A stretch of 64,000 nucleotides of DNA. Source: Bos javanicus. Taxonomy: Eukaryota > Chordata > Mammalia > Artiodactyla > Bovidae. Within the stretch, counting starts at the first letter, position 1, and the number at the start of each line of letters is the position of its first letter. The stretch covers positions 4,836,001 through 4,900,000 of the forward strand of contig NC_083870.1 of assembly GCF_032452875.1 (NCBI RefSeq), written 5' to 3'. The translations under genes and the position numbers were made by a program. This document shows positions 1 through 10,165 of the stretch, piece by piece. The notes below the pieces were generated by a model. The model worked only from the letters and a program-made list of their open reading frames with translations. It was not told where the DNA came from and made no database searches.

Positions 1-273
1 GGCAGCTCTGCGGTAGGGTTCATGGTGACCTCCTCCAAGACAGCTTATGCCATACCCAGGTCTACTGCACACAGAGCTCCTGCCCCCGCAGCAGTCCACT
101 GCTGACCCGTACCTCCACAGGAGACAGTCAAACACAGTTCTGTCTCAGTCTCTGTGGGGTTTCTGCGTCCTGGTTTGCACAAGGTTATTTTGAGCCTTCT
201 GAGCATTGCTGGCGGGTATGGTGTTTGATTCTAAATGCAGTTTCGCCCCTCCTACTATCTTGCTGGGGCTTCT
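1..273 (-). mobile_element. BovB LINE 5' leader, inverted piece
   Basis: Read on the minus strand this matches what I recall as the non-coding leader of full-length BovB, including the part reading gccagagacgctcagagg-like and the part with gcaagatggtaggagg. It abuts a plus-strand BovB 3' part at about 274-280, so one insertion seems to carry its 5' portion inverted. It continues past the window start. Assigning the leader to BovB is from memory; another LINE leader is the alternative. Confidence 0.6.
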
Positions 274-280
274 GAGACAT

Positions 281-1385
281 CAGAAAAAACATATACTTTT
301 GCTTTATTGACTATGCCAAAGACTTTGACTGTGTGGATCACAACAAACTGGAAAATTCTTAAAGAAATGGGAATACCAGACCACCTGACCTGCCTCCTGA
401 GAAATCTGTATGCAGGTCAAGAAGCAACTGTTAGAACTGGACAGGGAACAAGACTGGTTCCAAGTCTGGAAAGGACTATGTCAAGGCTGTATATTGTCAC
501 CTTGCTTATTTCACTTATATGCAGAGTACATCATGAGAAATACTGGGCTGGATGAAACATAAGCTGAAAACAAGATTGCCGGGAGAAATATCAATAACTT
601 CAGACACGCAGATGACACCACCCTTATGACAGAAATTGAAGAAGAACTAAATAGCCTCTTGATGAAAGTGAAAGAGGAGACTGAAAAAGCTGGCTTAAAA
701 GTCAACATTCAGAAAACCAAGATCATGGCTTCCGATCTCATCACTTCATGACAAATAGATGGGGAAACAATGGAAACAGTGACAGACTTTATTTTTTTTG
801 GCTCCAAAATCACTGCAGATGGTGACTGCAGCCATGAAATTAAAAGATGCTTGCTCCTTGGAAGAAAAGTTATGACCAACCTAGACAGCATATTAAAAAG
901 CAGAGCCATTACTTTACTAACAAAGATCTGTTTAGTCAAAGCTATGGTTTTTCCAATAGTCATGTAAGGATGTGAGATTTTGACTATAAAGAAAGTTGAG
1001 TGCCAAAGAATGGATGCTTTTGAACTGTGGTGTTGGAGAAGACTCTTAAGAGTCTCTTGGACAGTGAGGAGATCCAACCAGCCCATCCTAAAGGAAATCA
1101 GTCCTGAATATTCATTGGAAGGAGTGATGCTGAAGCTGAAACGCCAATACTTTTGCCACCTGATGTGAAGAGCTGACTCATTTGAAAAGACTCTGATGCT
1201 GGGAAAGATTGAGGGAAGATGGAGAAGGGGATGACAGAGGATGAGATGGTTGGATGCCGTCACCAACACAATGGACATGAGTTTGAGTAAGCTCCGGGAG
1301 TTGCTGATAGAGAGGGAGGCCTGGCGTGATATAGTCCATGGGGTTTCAAAGAGCTGGACATGACTGAGAGACTGAACTGATCTTA
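281..1385 (+). mobile_element. BovB (RTE clade) LINE, 3' third of the reverse transcriptase ORF plus tail
   Basis: Sense BovB from the palm region of the reverse transcriptase to the short 3' tail ending gactgaactga; BovB has no long poly(A). The frame is broken many times: a frameshift near 440-560, a stop at 748 (Trp to TGA) and a stop at 964 (Tyr to TAA). The catalytic YADD box reads HADD at about 604-615. Diagnostic bases near 1105-1130 (gaatattcattggaagg) place it in one of two recognisable BovB variants. It cannot encode active enzyme. Confidence 0.93.
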
Positions 1386-1770
1386 TTCAAAGCCATATAA
1401 AGAGCTAAAAGTTTTGTGTTATTCTTGGGGAAATTTTCCATACTATAGTAAAATGAGTTTAAAGTGTTTTTTTAAACTTAATAATATTGGCAAAACTATT
1501 CTGAAGAAGAAACAAAAGAGTCTATTTGAATTGAGAGGCACTGGGATGTTTGTGAAGTAGTTTCAGCAATGCAGTGCTAATAAAACAATCAATGGAATGC
1601 AAGAAGCAGGTCAAGTCAAATATATATAACATTCAATATTTGACAAAACTAGCATTTCAAAAAAGTATAGACATTCCAATAACCTGACTGTTGATATTGA
1701 ATAGTTGAAAAAATTAGAAAGCTCAATTGCTTACATCAAATAATACACCAAATTGAATTACCAATATATC
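1386..1770. other. unassigned intergenic DNA
   Basis: AT-rich sequence with no repeat family, frame or structure that I recognise. Confidence 0.6.
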
Positions 1771-1778
1771 CAGTGTTA

Positions 1779-1998
1779 GAGGTTCCCAGGCAGTGCTACA
1801 GAACCCGCCTGCCAATGAAGGGGACGTCAGAGGTGTGGGCTCGATACCTGGACTGGGAAGAGTTCCTATAGGAGGGCATGGCTACCCACTCCAGTATTCT
1901 TGCCTGGAGAATTCCATGGACAGAGGAGCCTGGCAGGCTACAGTCCATGCGGTCACAAAGAGTGAGACATGACTGAAACGACTCAACGTGCATGTATA
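1779..1998 (+). mobile_element. Bov-tA SINE
   Basis: A tRNA-Glu-like head (ggttcccaggcagtgc, then the B-box-like ggctcgatacc) is followed by the Bov-A body (cccactccagtattcttgcc, gacagaggagcc). It is flanked by an 8-bp target duplication, cagtgtta, at 1771-1778 and 1999-2006. Confidence 0.92.
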
Positions 1999-2006
1999 CA
2001 GTGTTA

Positions 2007-3424
2007 AACAAGAAAATTATTTTAAAAATGTACCTTCATAATCAGAACAGATGATAGGACAATTAAATAGCATAAGATAGAATAATTATATTATGATATA
2101 TACAGACCATAAAATTTTATACGAATATTAAATTTTTAAGCTTCAGCAGAATATATAATGACATGAGAAAATAGTCATGCCTATTGCTAAGTGACTTGTG
2201 TAGAATCTCTTCAAAATAATATTGTTGTAACTACATCTGTATTTCCAGAAATATATATACCAGTGGCATATTTTTAAAAATAAAATTCTGCTTTTAATAT
2301 TAGATAATTAATAGTTGTGTGTTCTATAATCAAAATTCTATTAATAGACACAAAAAATCAAGAAGTAGCAAAAATGTAACAATTATTACATCTAAGTGAT
2401 AACAATAAAATAATTTTGTCATTGTTTATTATATTTTACAATTTTTATATAATAAATGATTTTTATAATGAGGTAAAATCCTTTCTGATCCTAATTAATG
2501 TGTGTAATATGTGTATAGAAAAGAACTGTGAACAAACACACAAATACAGTCTTGATATTTTCTGGGTAGTGAGGTTTTTCTGAGGATTTACATTTTCTTC
2601 TTTATACTTTCTGATATTTTCTATTTTATATATTTATTTATTTATTTATTTTTTATTTTATATATTTAAAAAGATCTATGTATAATAAGAAAAATAAGTG
2701 TTATTTAAGTATCCTCACTATGTTGTGTTTAGGTATTACTTAACATTATATGGTAGAGTTTTTTTTTTTTGTACTTACATTCTGTAACAAGAAGCAGAGT
2801 TTTTCTGCATGAAGGTAGTGAGTGTTTGTGTATTTAAATTACTAATCAATTAAAGCACCCTTAAGAGATTTCAATTCTTGCTGGAATGGAAATGTTAAGG
2901 CCTGATGTGAAACAGAAGAGAAATGTTATGATTGCCAAACAGTTAATCATAGAGGGTCCCACTGGGACAAGGGAACTTATTTCATACTCATTCCCCTATT
3001 TTTACTTCTTTTGGTGAGTGGAAAAATAGGAAAGACAGGAGCAGAAAAGCCAAAAAGATTGTATGGATGGTCATACTTTTATTTAACTCTGTTTAATGAG
3101 TGGGGACGAGTTGATGGCTGACATACATCAAAATAGCATACAAATAACTGAGGAAACAAAAACCAGCTGAAAGTTGCATACACGCTACTAGGAGGTCACC
3201 TAACCTCAATCTAGGCTGGAATCCTAGAACAGTGTTAGCAGAAATTTTGACAGGATATAAAATTCTAGGTGAGTGGTAAAAAGTGACACTTTCAACATTC
3301 TGTATAAAGCAAGGTTAGATTAAACACAGGTTGATAACTTTTGAAGACTAATTCAAAAGGAACCCAATTATACTGAGGGTTTCTTGGTTAGCTGGCTCTG
3401 TGGTAGTATCAAATTCTTTTTTCA
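2007..3424. other. unassigned AT-rich DNA with a short TTTA repeat
   Basis: Strongly AT-rich. A TTTA/TATA simple repeat lies at about 2626-2665 and a T11 run at 2760-2770. No family was recognised with confidence. Confidence 0.5.
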
Positions 3425-5235
3425 CTTTTTAAACTGTGGCAGAATATATATAACATACCTTTTTCATTTTAACCGTTGTAAATTGAGGTATAGTTGCTTT
3501 ACAATACCGTGTTAGTTTCTGCTGTACAAAAAAGTGAATCAGCTACATGTATACGTTTTAACCATTTAAAAATGCACGTCAGTGGTATTAATTATATTCA
3601 CAGTGCCCTGCAACTATCATGACCATCTCCCTAAACAGAAATTCTGTAACCATTAACTTTCCAACCTCCCATCCCCGCAGTGTCTAGTAATTTTTAATCC
3701 ACTTTCTGCCTCTATGAATTTACCTATTTTAGGTACTTCATGTAAATGGAATCATATACTACTTGTCCTTTTATGTCTGGGTTATTTCACTCAGCACAGT
3801 GTTTTTAAGGTACATTCATGTTATAGCTTGTGTCAGAACTTTGTTCCTTTTCTATTGTAAATATGTAACACATTTTCTTTATCCATTCATCTGCTGATTT
3901 GACATTTGGGCTGGTTCCACCTTTAATCTGTTGTGATTAATGACACAATAAATATTTGTTTATAAAAGTACGTTAGACTCCCTGCTTTAATTCTTCTGGT
4001 TATGTACCTAGGAGTGGAATTGTTGAGTCACAGGGTAATTATGTGTTTAACATTTTGATAAACACCCTATTGCTTCTTATAGTAGCTGCACTAATTTATA
4101 TCACTACCAGCAATGTATGAGGATTACAATTTCTCCATATTCTTAGCAACACTTGTTATTTTAAAAAATGATTATTATAGGTATCCTACCAAGTATGAAG
4201 GTGGTGTATCGTTATGGTTTTGATTTGCATTTTCCTAATGATTAGTGATGTTGAACATCTTTTCACATGCTTACTGGCTATTTGTATATCTTCTTCGGAG
4301 CCTGTCTATTGAAGTCCTTTGTTCATTTTTTATAAACTGTGTTTGTCATTCTGCTGTTGAGTTGTAGCAGTACTTTTATATATTCTGAATACTAAAACTT
4401 TATCAGGTATATTATTTAGAAAATATTTTCTTTGTCTCTGTAAGTTATTTTCTCACTGTCTTGTGTCTTTTGATGCACAAAGTTTTAAAATTTGGTGAAG
4501 TCAAATTTATTATTATTTTTTTCTTCTATTGCTCATGCTTTTGGTGTAATATCTAAGAATTCATGGTCAAAAACAAGGTCATGGAGATTTATCCATATGC
4601 TTTCTTCTAAGAGTTTTATGACTTTAGCTGTTATATTTAGGTAATTGCTCCATTTTGTGTAGATTTTTTGTGTATTACATGAAACTGGAATCCGACTTCA
4701 TTCTTAGTCATGTGGAAGTCCAGTTGTCCAAGCAACAGCTGCTGAAGAGATTCTTCTTTCCCTATTCAATGGATTTGTCACTCTTGTAAAAAAAAAAAAA
4801 AATCAGTTGGCCATAGATGTATGGCTTTATATCTGGATTGTCAATTTTATTCCATTGGTCTTTATGCTATTTTATACTATCTTGTTTATGGTCACTTTAT
4901 CATATAAATGTTGAAATTGAGAAATGTGAATTCTTCTAACTTTGCTTTTCTTTTTAAATATTACTCTAGCTATTTGAAGTCCCTTGCAATGCTATATGAA
5001 TTTGAAATTGGCTTTCCCATTTCTGCAAAGAGACTTGGAATTTTGATAGAAATTATATTTAATCTATAAGTCACTTTCAGTGGTATTAACAAGTTAGCAA
5101 TATTAAGTTTTCCTATTCATCAACCGCAGGGGATCTGTCCATTTATTTAGGTCTTCTTCGATTTCCTTCAGTTTTGAGGTTTTCCATGTACAAGTCTTTA
5201 CTTCCTTGGTTCAAGTGTTGTCTTTTAAAATAAAG
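3425..5235 (-). mobile_element. old mammalian L1 (L1M type), 3' UTR and end of ORF2, antisense
   Basis: The plus strand reads the familiar complement of an L1M 3' UTR (tggaatcatata, ttatttcactcagcac, aggagtggaattgttgagtc) and then the complement of the ORF2 C-terminal region (gatttgcattttcctaatgat, cttctaagagttttatgac). It is heavily mutated, with no usable frame. An 81-bp piece at 3475-3555 is a later insertion. The 5' end is lost at about 5235. Confidence 0.85.
3475..3555 (-). mobile_element. very short L1 3' end inserted in the old L1
   Basis: The sequence (attgaggtatagttgctttac, then gtgttagtttctgctgtac) matches the artiodactyl L1 3' UTR terminus in antisense. It interrupts the older L1 3' UTR and is flanked by the 8-bp duplication ttttaacc at 3467-3474 and 3556-3563. 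Confidence 0.65.
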
Positions 5236-6081
5236 TGATACATATAAAATATTATCGCTATTAAAAAATGAAAACAAAATGAAAGTAACTGAACTGAAAA
5301 GCTGACTAGTTTCTTCACTGGATAAGCCTATGTTATAGGCAGCTGGCTGTTCAGACAAGGATACTTCAAGTCTCTGTGGAGTTTATAAACTCAAACTCAT
5401 AATGCGCTAATAAAAGGTGTCTCTGCTATAATATAGAGAGTCAGCAAGCCTAATTACATCTTTCTTGAATTTCTGAGGATATGAATATTTCTCAGTGAGA
5501 TAATTCTGAACATAAATTAAATTATGGGGTAATGATAAGCAGAGAAGGTTTAGAAGATTGGGTTGGTGGTATGGAGCCTTCAAAAATTGTTTGGGACCAC
5601 TGACAATTTTTTAAAAATTAATTTATTAATTACTCCTGTCTCTTCTAACAGGCAAAATAGCTGATGGGCATTTTACCCCTTTCTTCTCAAAGGAATGAAT
5701 AAAATATTTTATGTTTTATTTTTATTTATCAGGATTTTCTATAAAAGGATTATATTGAAGCAAAACAAAACAAAAGCTGGACCATCTTGGTTCCTTGGAA
5801 GACCCTCAAGACAAAGTTGAGCCTATTCTGGTTGCCCCTCTGTGATGAATGGTGAAGTGCCTTTGACAGGCATCTCCAGACAACCTTCTAGAAATTCTGA
5901 GAGCTGGAGGAGACTTGGACCCAAATGAGTCCTCAGTCCAAGTGACTTTGAAGGGGTCTACTACTTCAGATATTTTGGCAGAAAATCTCTTAAAATTTTC
6001 CTGAATCTATCTGGGGAATTTTAAATTTTGATGAGAATATTTTATAAAATTATATAGACTATATCTTTAAAAAGTAATTAA
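5236..6081. other. unassigned intergenic DNA
   Basis: I see no recognisable gene or repeat. It includes a CAAAA-rich run near 5760-5775. Confidence 0.5.
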
Positions 6082-6325
6082 TCAATTAGTTTTTATTGAA
6101 ATATATGGTTAATATACAATGTTGTATTAGTTGTGTTAGTTTCAGGTATACAGCAAGATGATTCAGTTATATCTATCTAGATAGATATCTATCTGTATAT
6201 ATTTTTTATATTATTTTCCATCATAGATTATTATAAGATATTGAGGAGAGCTCCCTGTGCTATACAGTAGCTCCTTGTTAGTTATCTATATTTTTTATAT
6301 ATAATAATGTGTATATTTTAAAACC
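6082..6325 (-). mobile_element. L1 3' UTR fragment (artiodactyl type), antisense
   Basis: It matches the common artiodactyl L1 3' terminus in antisense (tgtgttagtttcaggtatac, attataagatattgagg, ctgtgctatacagtagctcc). A small TATC/GATA simple repeat has grown inside it at about 6172-6196. Confidence 0.65.
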
Positions 6326-7384
6326 GAATAGACTTTAAATTTTAACATTTAGAATAAGACTTAGACTGTTTGGGAGGATTTGCAGAACTAAACCACAGAT
6401 TTCCCCTCTGTCTTTGTCTGTCTGCCTTTCATAGAGTCTTTTTGCAAAGATGTCCTTTTCCTTTTCTAGGAAAATGAAAAAAAAAAACCCTGAATTCCCC
6501 TCTTGTTTTCCTCTCTTTCCTTCCAGTTCAGATTGGCTTCTTAAAAGCTTGAGCTCCTGATGACTGGAAAGTTGAGGGTTTCAGAGTCTGTGTCTTAAAA
6601 TTTTTAGTATAGTCACTTAGATTTTATAATAAAATAGGAATGATGTTGGAGGTGATGGTGTAAAACAAATTAAAGAGTTGTAGCTGAGGATTTATGAAAA
6701 CCCTAGTGTGGAGTAAAAATATCACATTTCTTAGAAAATAGGTGTCAGGTTCTCAACCAAGTCTCTTTGGACATAAAAAATAAAAGAGGTCTAAGATGCT
6801 TAAAAGAATTATTATTTGTGGTATTCATACAAAAATGCCAGTATACTAGTATGTAGCAACATTTATTAAGCAGCTTTAAAGTATTTTGTTAGGTATCCTT
6901 GAAAATAATCCTCAGAGGTAAGTCATTAAGTTTTCAGAAAATAAAAGAGGAATGGTAAGCTAAATAATTTTAGAGGTAAATGGTAACTATAGGTTATATA
7001 TACATCTGCTCAAACACATGTGAAGGTTAACCAAGAAATGACTCAAGATTGTTTAGCTTTCTTTGTTTCTTCATAGGAAAAGATATAAAAGGTAAATATA
7101 CAACCTTGGTTCTGCAATCAGGGAGCTATCTTTTAGAAAAGTCTACTCTGAAAAGTCCTGAGAAGTATTTGCAAAATGCTGAGGCAAGATAGCGACTATC
7201 TGGTGAACTTCAAATGCATGCCTGCCTATACCTGCATCCGAGGAGGACTACTTCATGTACAGTCATTCTGATATATAGTAACTATTTAAAAATTTTGGTT
7301 CAATTAAATTGGTCCAGGAGAGGGCACTCGATTCTGGGATGTCTAGGCAGGGTTTGGCCAGCCATGCATTCTCTGTGGCTTGGC
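6326..7384. other. unassigned intergenic DNA
   Basis: AT-rich, with an A9 run at about 6478-6486. No supported gene or repeat. Confidence 0.5.
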
Positions 7385-7697
7385 TTTTGTTTTAATTAAT
7401 TAATTTTGGTTGGAGGCTAATTACTTTACAATATTGTGGTGGTTTTCGCCATATATTGACATGAGTCAGCCAAGGGTGTACTTGTGTTCCCCATCCCGAA
7501 CCCCCCTCACACCTCACTCCCCATCCCATCTCTCTGGGTCACCCCAGTGCACTGGCTTTGAGTGCCCTGTTTCATGCATCAAACCTGGACTGGTCCTCTA
7601 TTTCACATATGGCAATATACATGTTTCAATGCTATTCTCTCAAATCATCCCACCCTTGCCTTCTCCCACAGAGTCTAAAAGTCTGTTCTAAAAGATG
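7385..7697 (-). mobile_element. ruminant L1 (L1-BT type) 3' UTR, antisense
   Basis: It contains the complement of the young ruminant L1 3' UTR: ggttggaggctaattacttt, tacaatattgtggtgg, ctccccatcccatctctctg, and gagtctaaaagtctgttct at the far end. Only about 310 bp remain, so it is severely 5' truncated. The open frame across it is not coding. Confidence 0.85.
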
Positions 7698-7997
7698 TGG
7701 TAGTCCAAAATAATTTCTCTTGCAAGAATTTACAATTAGAAAACCAAAAGTAAAGGGCAGTTAGCGGTGGGGCCAGAAGATGAATGGAGGTATTGAGATA
7801 TGAGAGATAGAATTAGAACTAAAGCAAATGGAAAGCACATTTAAATCAGACTCGTGAGGCAGCAGACATGATGAGTAAGCATGAGGAAGTCAGTTGATAG
7901 AAGGAAGAATAAGTAATATACAGAGAGAAAAGGCACCAGGAGATGGCCTTGTTCCATTAGCGCCAGAGAATGAGGCTTTCTGCTTTGTAAAGCTTTT
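7698..7997. other. unassigned DNA
   Basis: Nothing recognised in this 300-bp stretch between an L1 end and a SINE. Confidence 0.5.
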
Positions 7998-8005
7998 CAG
8001 TTTCC

Positions 8006-8220
8006 CACCGTGGGGCTTTCCTGGTGGCTCAGACAGTAAAAAATCTGTCTGCAATGTGGCACACCCAGGTTCAATCCCTGGGTCAGGAAGAACCTCTGGA
8101 GAAGGGAATGGCAACCCACTCCAGTAACCTTGCCTGGGAAGTCCCATGGACAGATGACCTGGGGGGCTATAGTCCATGGGGCCATAAAGAGTTGGACATG
8201 ACTGAGTGACTCACACACTG
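8006..8220 (+). mobile_element. Bov-tA SINE
   Basis: A complete head (ggggctttcctggtggctc), B box (ggttcaatccctgg) and Bov-A body ending ggacatgactgagtgac. It is flanked by the 8-bp duplication cagtttcc at 7998-8005 and 8221-8228. Reading frames on both strands here are SINE artefacts. Confidence 0.95.
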
Positions 8221-8536
8221 CAGTTTCCATTAGGTCAGATGTCAAGGTCTTGGATTTCTATGAGGTCTCTGAACCTTTGCATTAAAAATAGTCCAAATCA
8301 ATTATTTCTGGAGACAGATTGAATGGGTCCCTTTTCTTGAAATGCAAATGAACTTTACCATAATCCCCAGAAAATACTGTTTGAAACACAAGAGCCCAGT
8401 GCATAGCTTCATTTTCATTGCGAGCTGTAACAATGCTGAAGCATGCACATAAATGTATGTCCTATTGGTTCTGGGTACTTCTACACACAGCTGTACAGTT
8501 CTGATTACTTCTTGCTGTCAGCTTATAGGGTGTTGG

Positions 8537-8735
8537 TGAGTGAAATTGCTCAGTCGTGTACGACTCTTTGTAATCCCACGGACTGTAGTCTGCCAGGCTT
8601 CTCTGTCCATGGGATTTTCCAGGCAAGAGTACTGGAGTGGGTTGCCATTTCCTTCTCCAGGGGATCTTCCTGACCCAGGGATCGAACCCAGGTCTTCTGC
8701 ATTGCAGGCAGACTCTTTACCCTCTGAGCCACCAG
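8537..8735 (-). mobile_element. Bov-tA SINE, antisense
   Basis: An antisense copy running from cagtcgtgtacgactctttg to ctctgagccaccagg. It is flanked by the 9-bp duplication gggtgttgg at 8528-8536 and 8736-8744. The frames over it (up to 148 aa) run through the SINE and are not coding. Confidence 0.95.
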
Positions 8736-8744
8736 GGGTGTTGG

Positions 8745-9905
8745 GGAAGATCATAAAAATGGATGTCATCCCCGTGGTACAGTGCCTACTTCTCATTGTG
8801 ATGCCAAGGACACTGGTAAGAGCGGTGATGGGAGAACAGCAGATGATGGCTGTGAATGAGGCAGATGGAAGGATTGTTTTTGAGGTGTTGGAATGTGACA
8901 ACAGTGATTATGCCCATAGTTGGACCATAGAATTTCAGAGCTCATGGGACCACAGTGAGCATCTCTTCCTGCTTCCTTGCTTATAAAAACGGTTCAGACT
9001 TAGAGGACTGATGATATTCTAAAAGACTATTGAAATTAGGGACAGTGCAGGGACCTGAAAGCAAGTTCTCTGCCTTTTAGTCTGGCAGTCATTCCATCTT
9101 ACCTGGGATCCAGCTTCTTTCCTTGGTTATCTTTTGAAGGCCCTTAGCCTGAAGACTCACCAACAGACTGGAGGGTGGACCATATGATCTTGGAATTTAT
9201 TAGATAAATAGGTACATGTTTCTTTGACTTCCAGTAATTTGAGAGTGCTACAGAAGTAGGAAATAAAAATGTGCTCTGCCCAGGTTTGTGCTTTTAAGAC
9301 TTTTTAAATCTTACAGATGGGTGCACATTGACCTCGCAGTCTAAAATGCCAGTCTAGCCATCTCACTAAATAGAAATATGTTGTACTCTGAGTTATAAAT
9401 TTTTCATAATTATGAAGTTGATAAAGAGTTATTTCAGGCAGAAATAATAGGCTATGAACTGAGGTCATAGATTAAACTTTTAGATTGTAGACCAAGCACA
9501 TTGAACAGAGTCAAAATGAAGCTTTATGCCTCACACTTATTTCTTTGTGTTGCATATGAATTAAGGTGGTTTTCTTGGAGATGGCTGAGTTTTAATTGAC
9601 TTGTATCCTGTAGTATAGTTTTTCCACTGAGCAAAAAGCCTGCAAATTCAGCTTGGAGGATTTGCCTGAGGCAAGGTGTCATAACTATTCACAAATCACT
9701 ACTTGTATCCTGTTTACACTACCTTTGCCCCACAGAAGGCTATGTAACTGATCTCATTTGCCTTTTGCACAAAGGGAAAACCAGGTCCTATAAAGTCATT
9801 GTTGCATAGCTGTAGCTATCACAATACTGTGCTAAAAGAAAAGGATGAAAACAGAGGTTCCACTGCCTTGAATACTATTTGAGCAAAGGGTTTAAGGGTA
9901 AAAGC
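8745..9905. other. unassigned intergenic DNA
   Basis: Mixed-composition DNA. A weak resemblance to old interspersed repeats near 8920-8950 is not enough to name. No supported gene. Confidence 0.5.
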
Positions 9906-9975
9906 AAGTACCACCAAGCCACATCACGCTAAATACCATTAAGTACCACCAAGCCACATCATGCTAACTACCATT
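9906..9975. repeat. 35-bp tandem duplication
   Basis: Two adjacent 35-bp units begin aagtaccaccaagccaca (9906-9940 and 9941-9975). They differ at only two positions (C/T and A/C). The second unit runs into the 3' end of a MIR. Confidence 0.95.
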
Positions 9976-10165
9976 TACCGAGTGTCTACTGTGTGCCAAG
10001 CACTATGCCGTAGTTATTTGATTTAAGGCTCATAATTATCCTATGAGATAACTTTTGCTATGTACATTTTACAGATAAGAGGACTGAAGTTCAGAGAGGC
10101 TAAGATCACATATCTCAGAAGTGGCCAAACTGAAATTTAAATTTAGGCGCCTTTTCCACTAATGC
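9966..10165 (-). mobile_element. MIR SINE, antisense
   Basis: The plus strand shows the complement of a nearly full MIR: ctaccatttaccgagtgtc, gtgccaagcactatg, cctatgagataac, ttacagataagaggactg and gttcagagaggctaag, then a degraded 5' part. Confidence 0.85.

Noticed and set aside
1779..1860. tRNA-like sequences at SINE heads as tRNA genes
   Set aside because: All are tRNA-derived SINE heads joined to Bov-A bodies or a CHR tail, without an intact tRNA 3' half.
7410..7691. 93-codon frame
   Set aside because: It lies wholly inside an antisense L1-BT 3' UTR.
8540..8986. 148-codon plus-strand frame
   Set aside because: Its first 60 codons are antisense Bov-tA SINE; the remainder has no recognisable similarity.
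9906..9975. Considered as a CRISPR-like or satellite array
   Set aside because: Only two units with no spacers. A simple tandem duplication in a mammalian genome.
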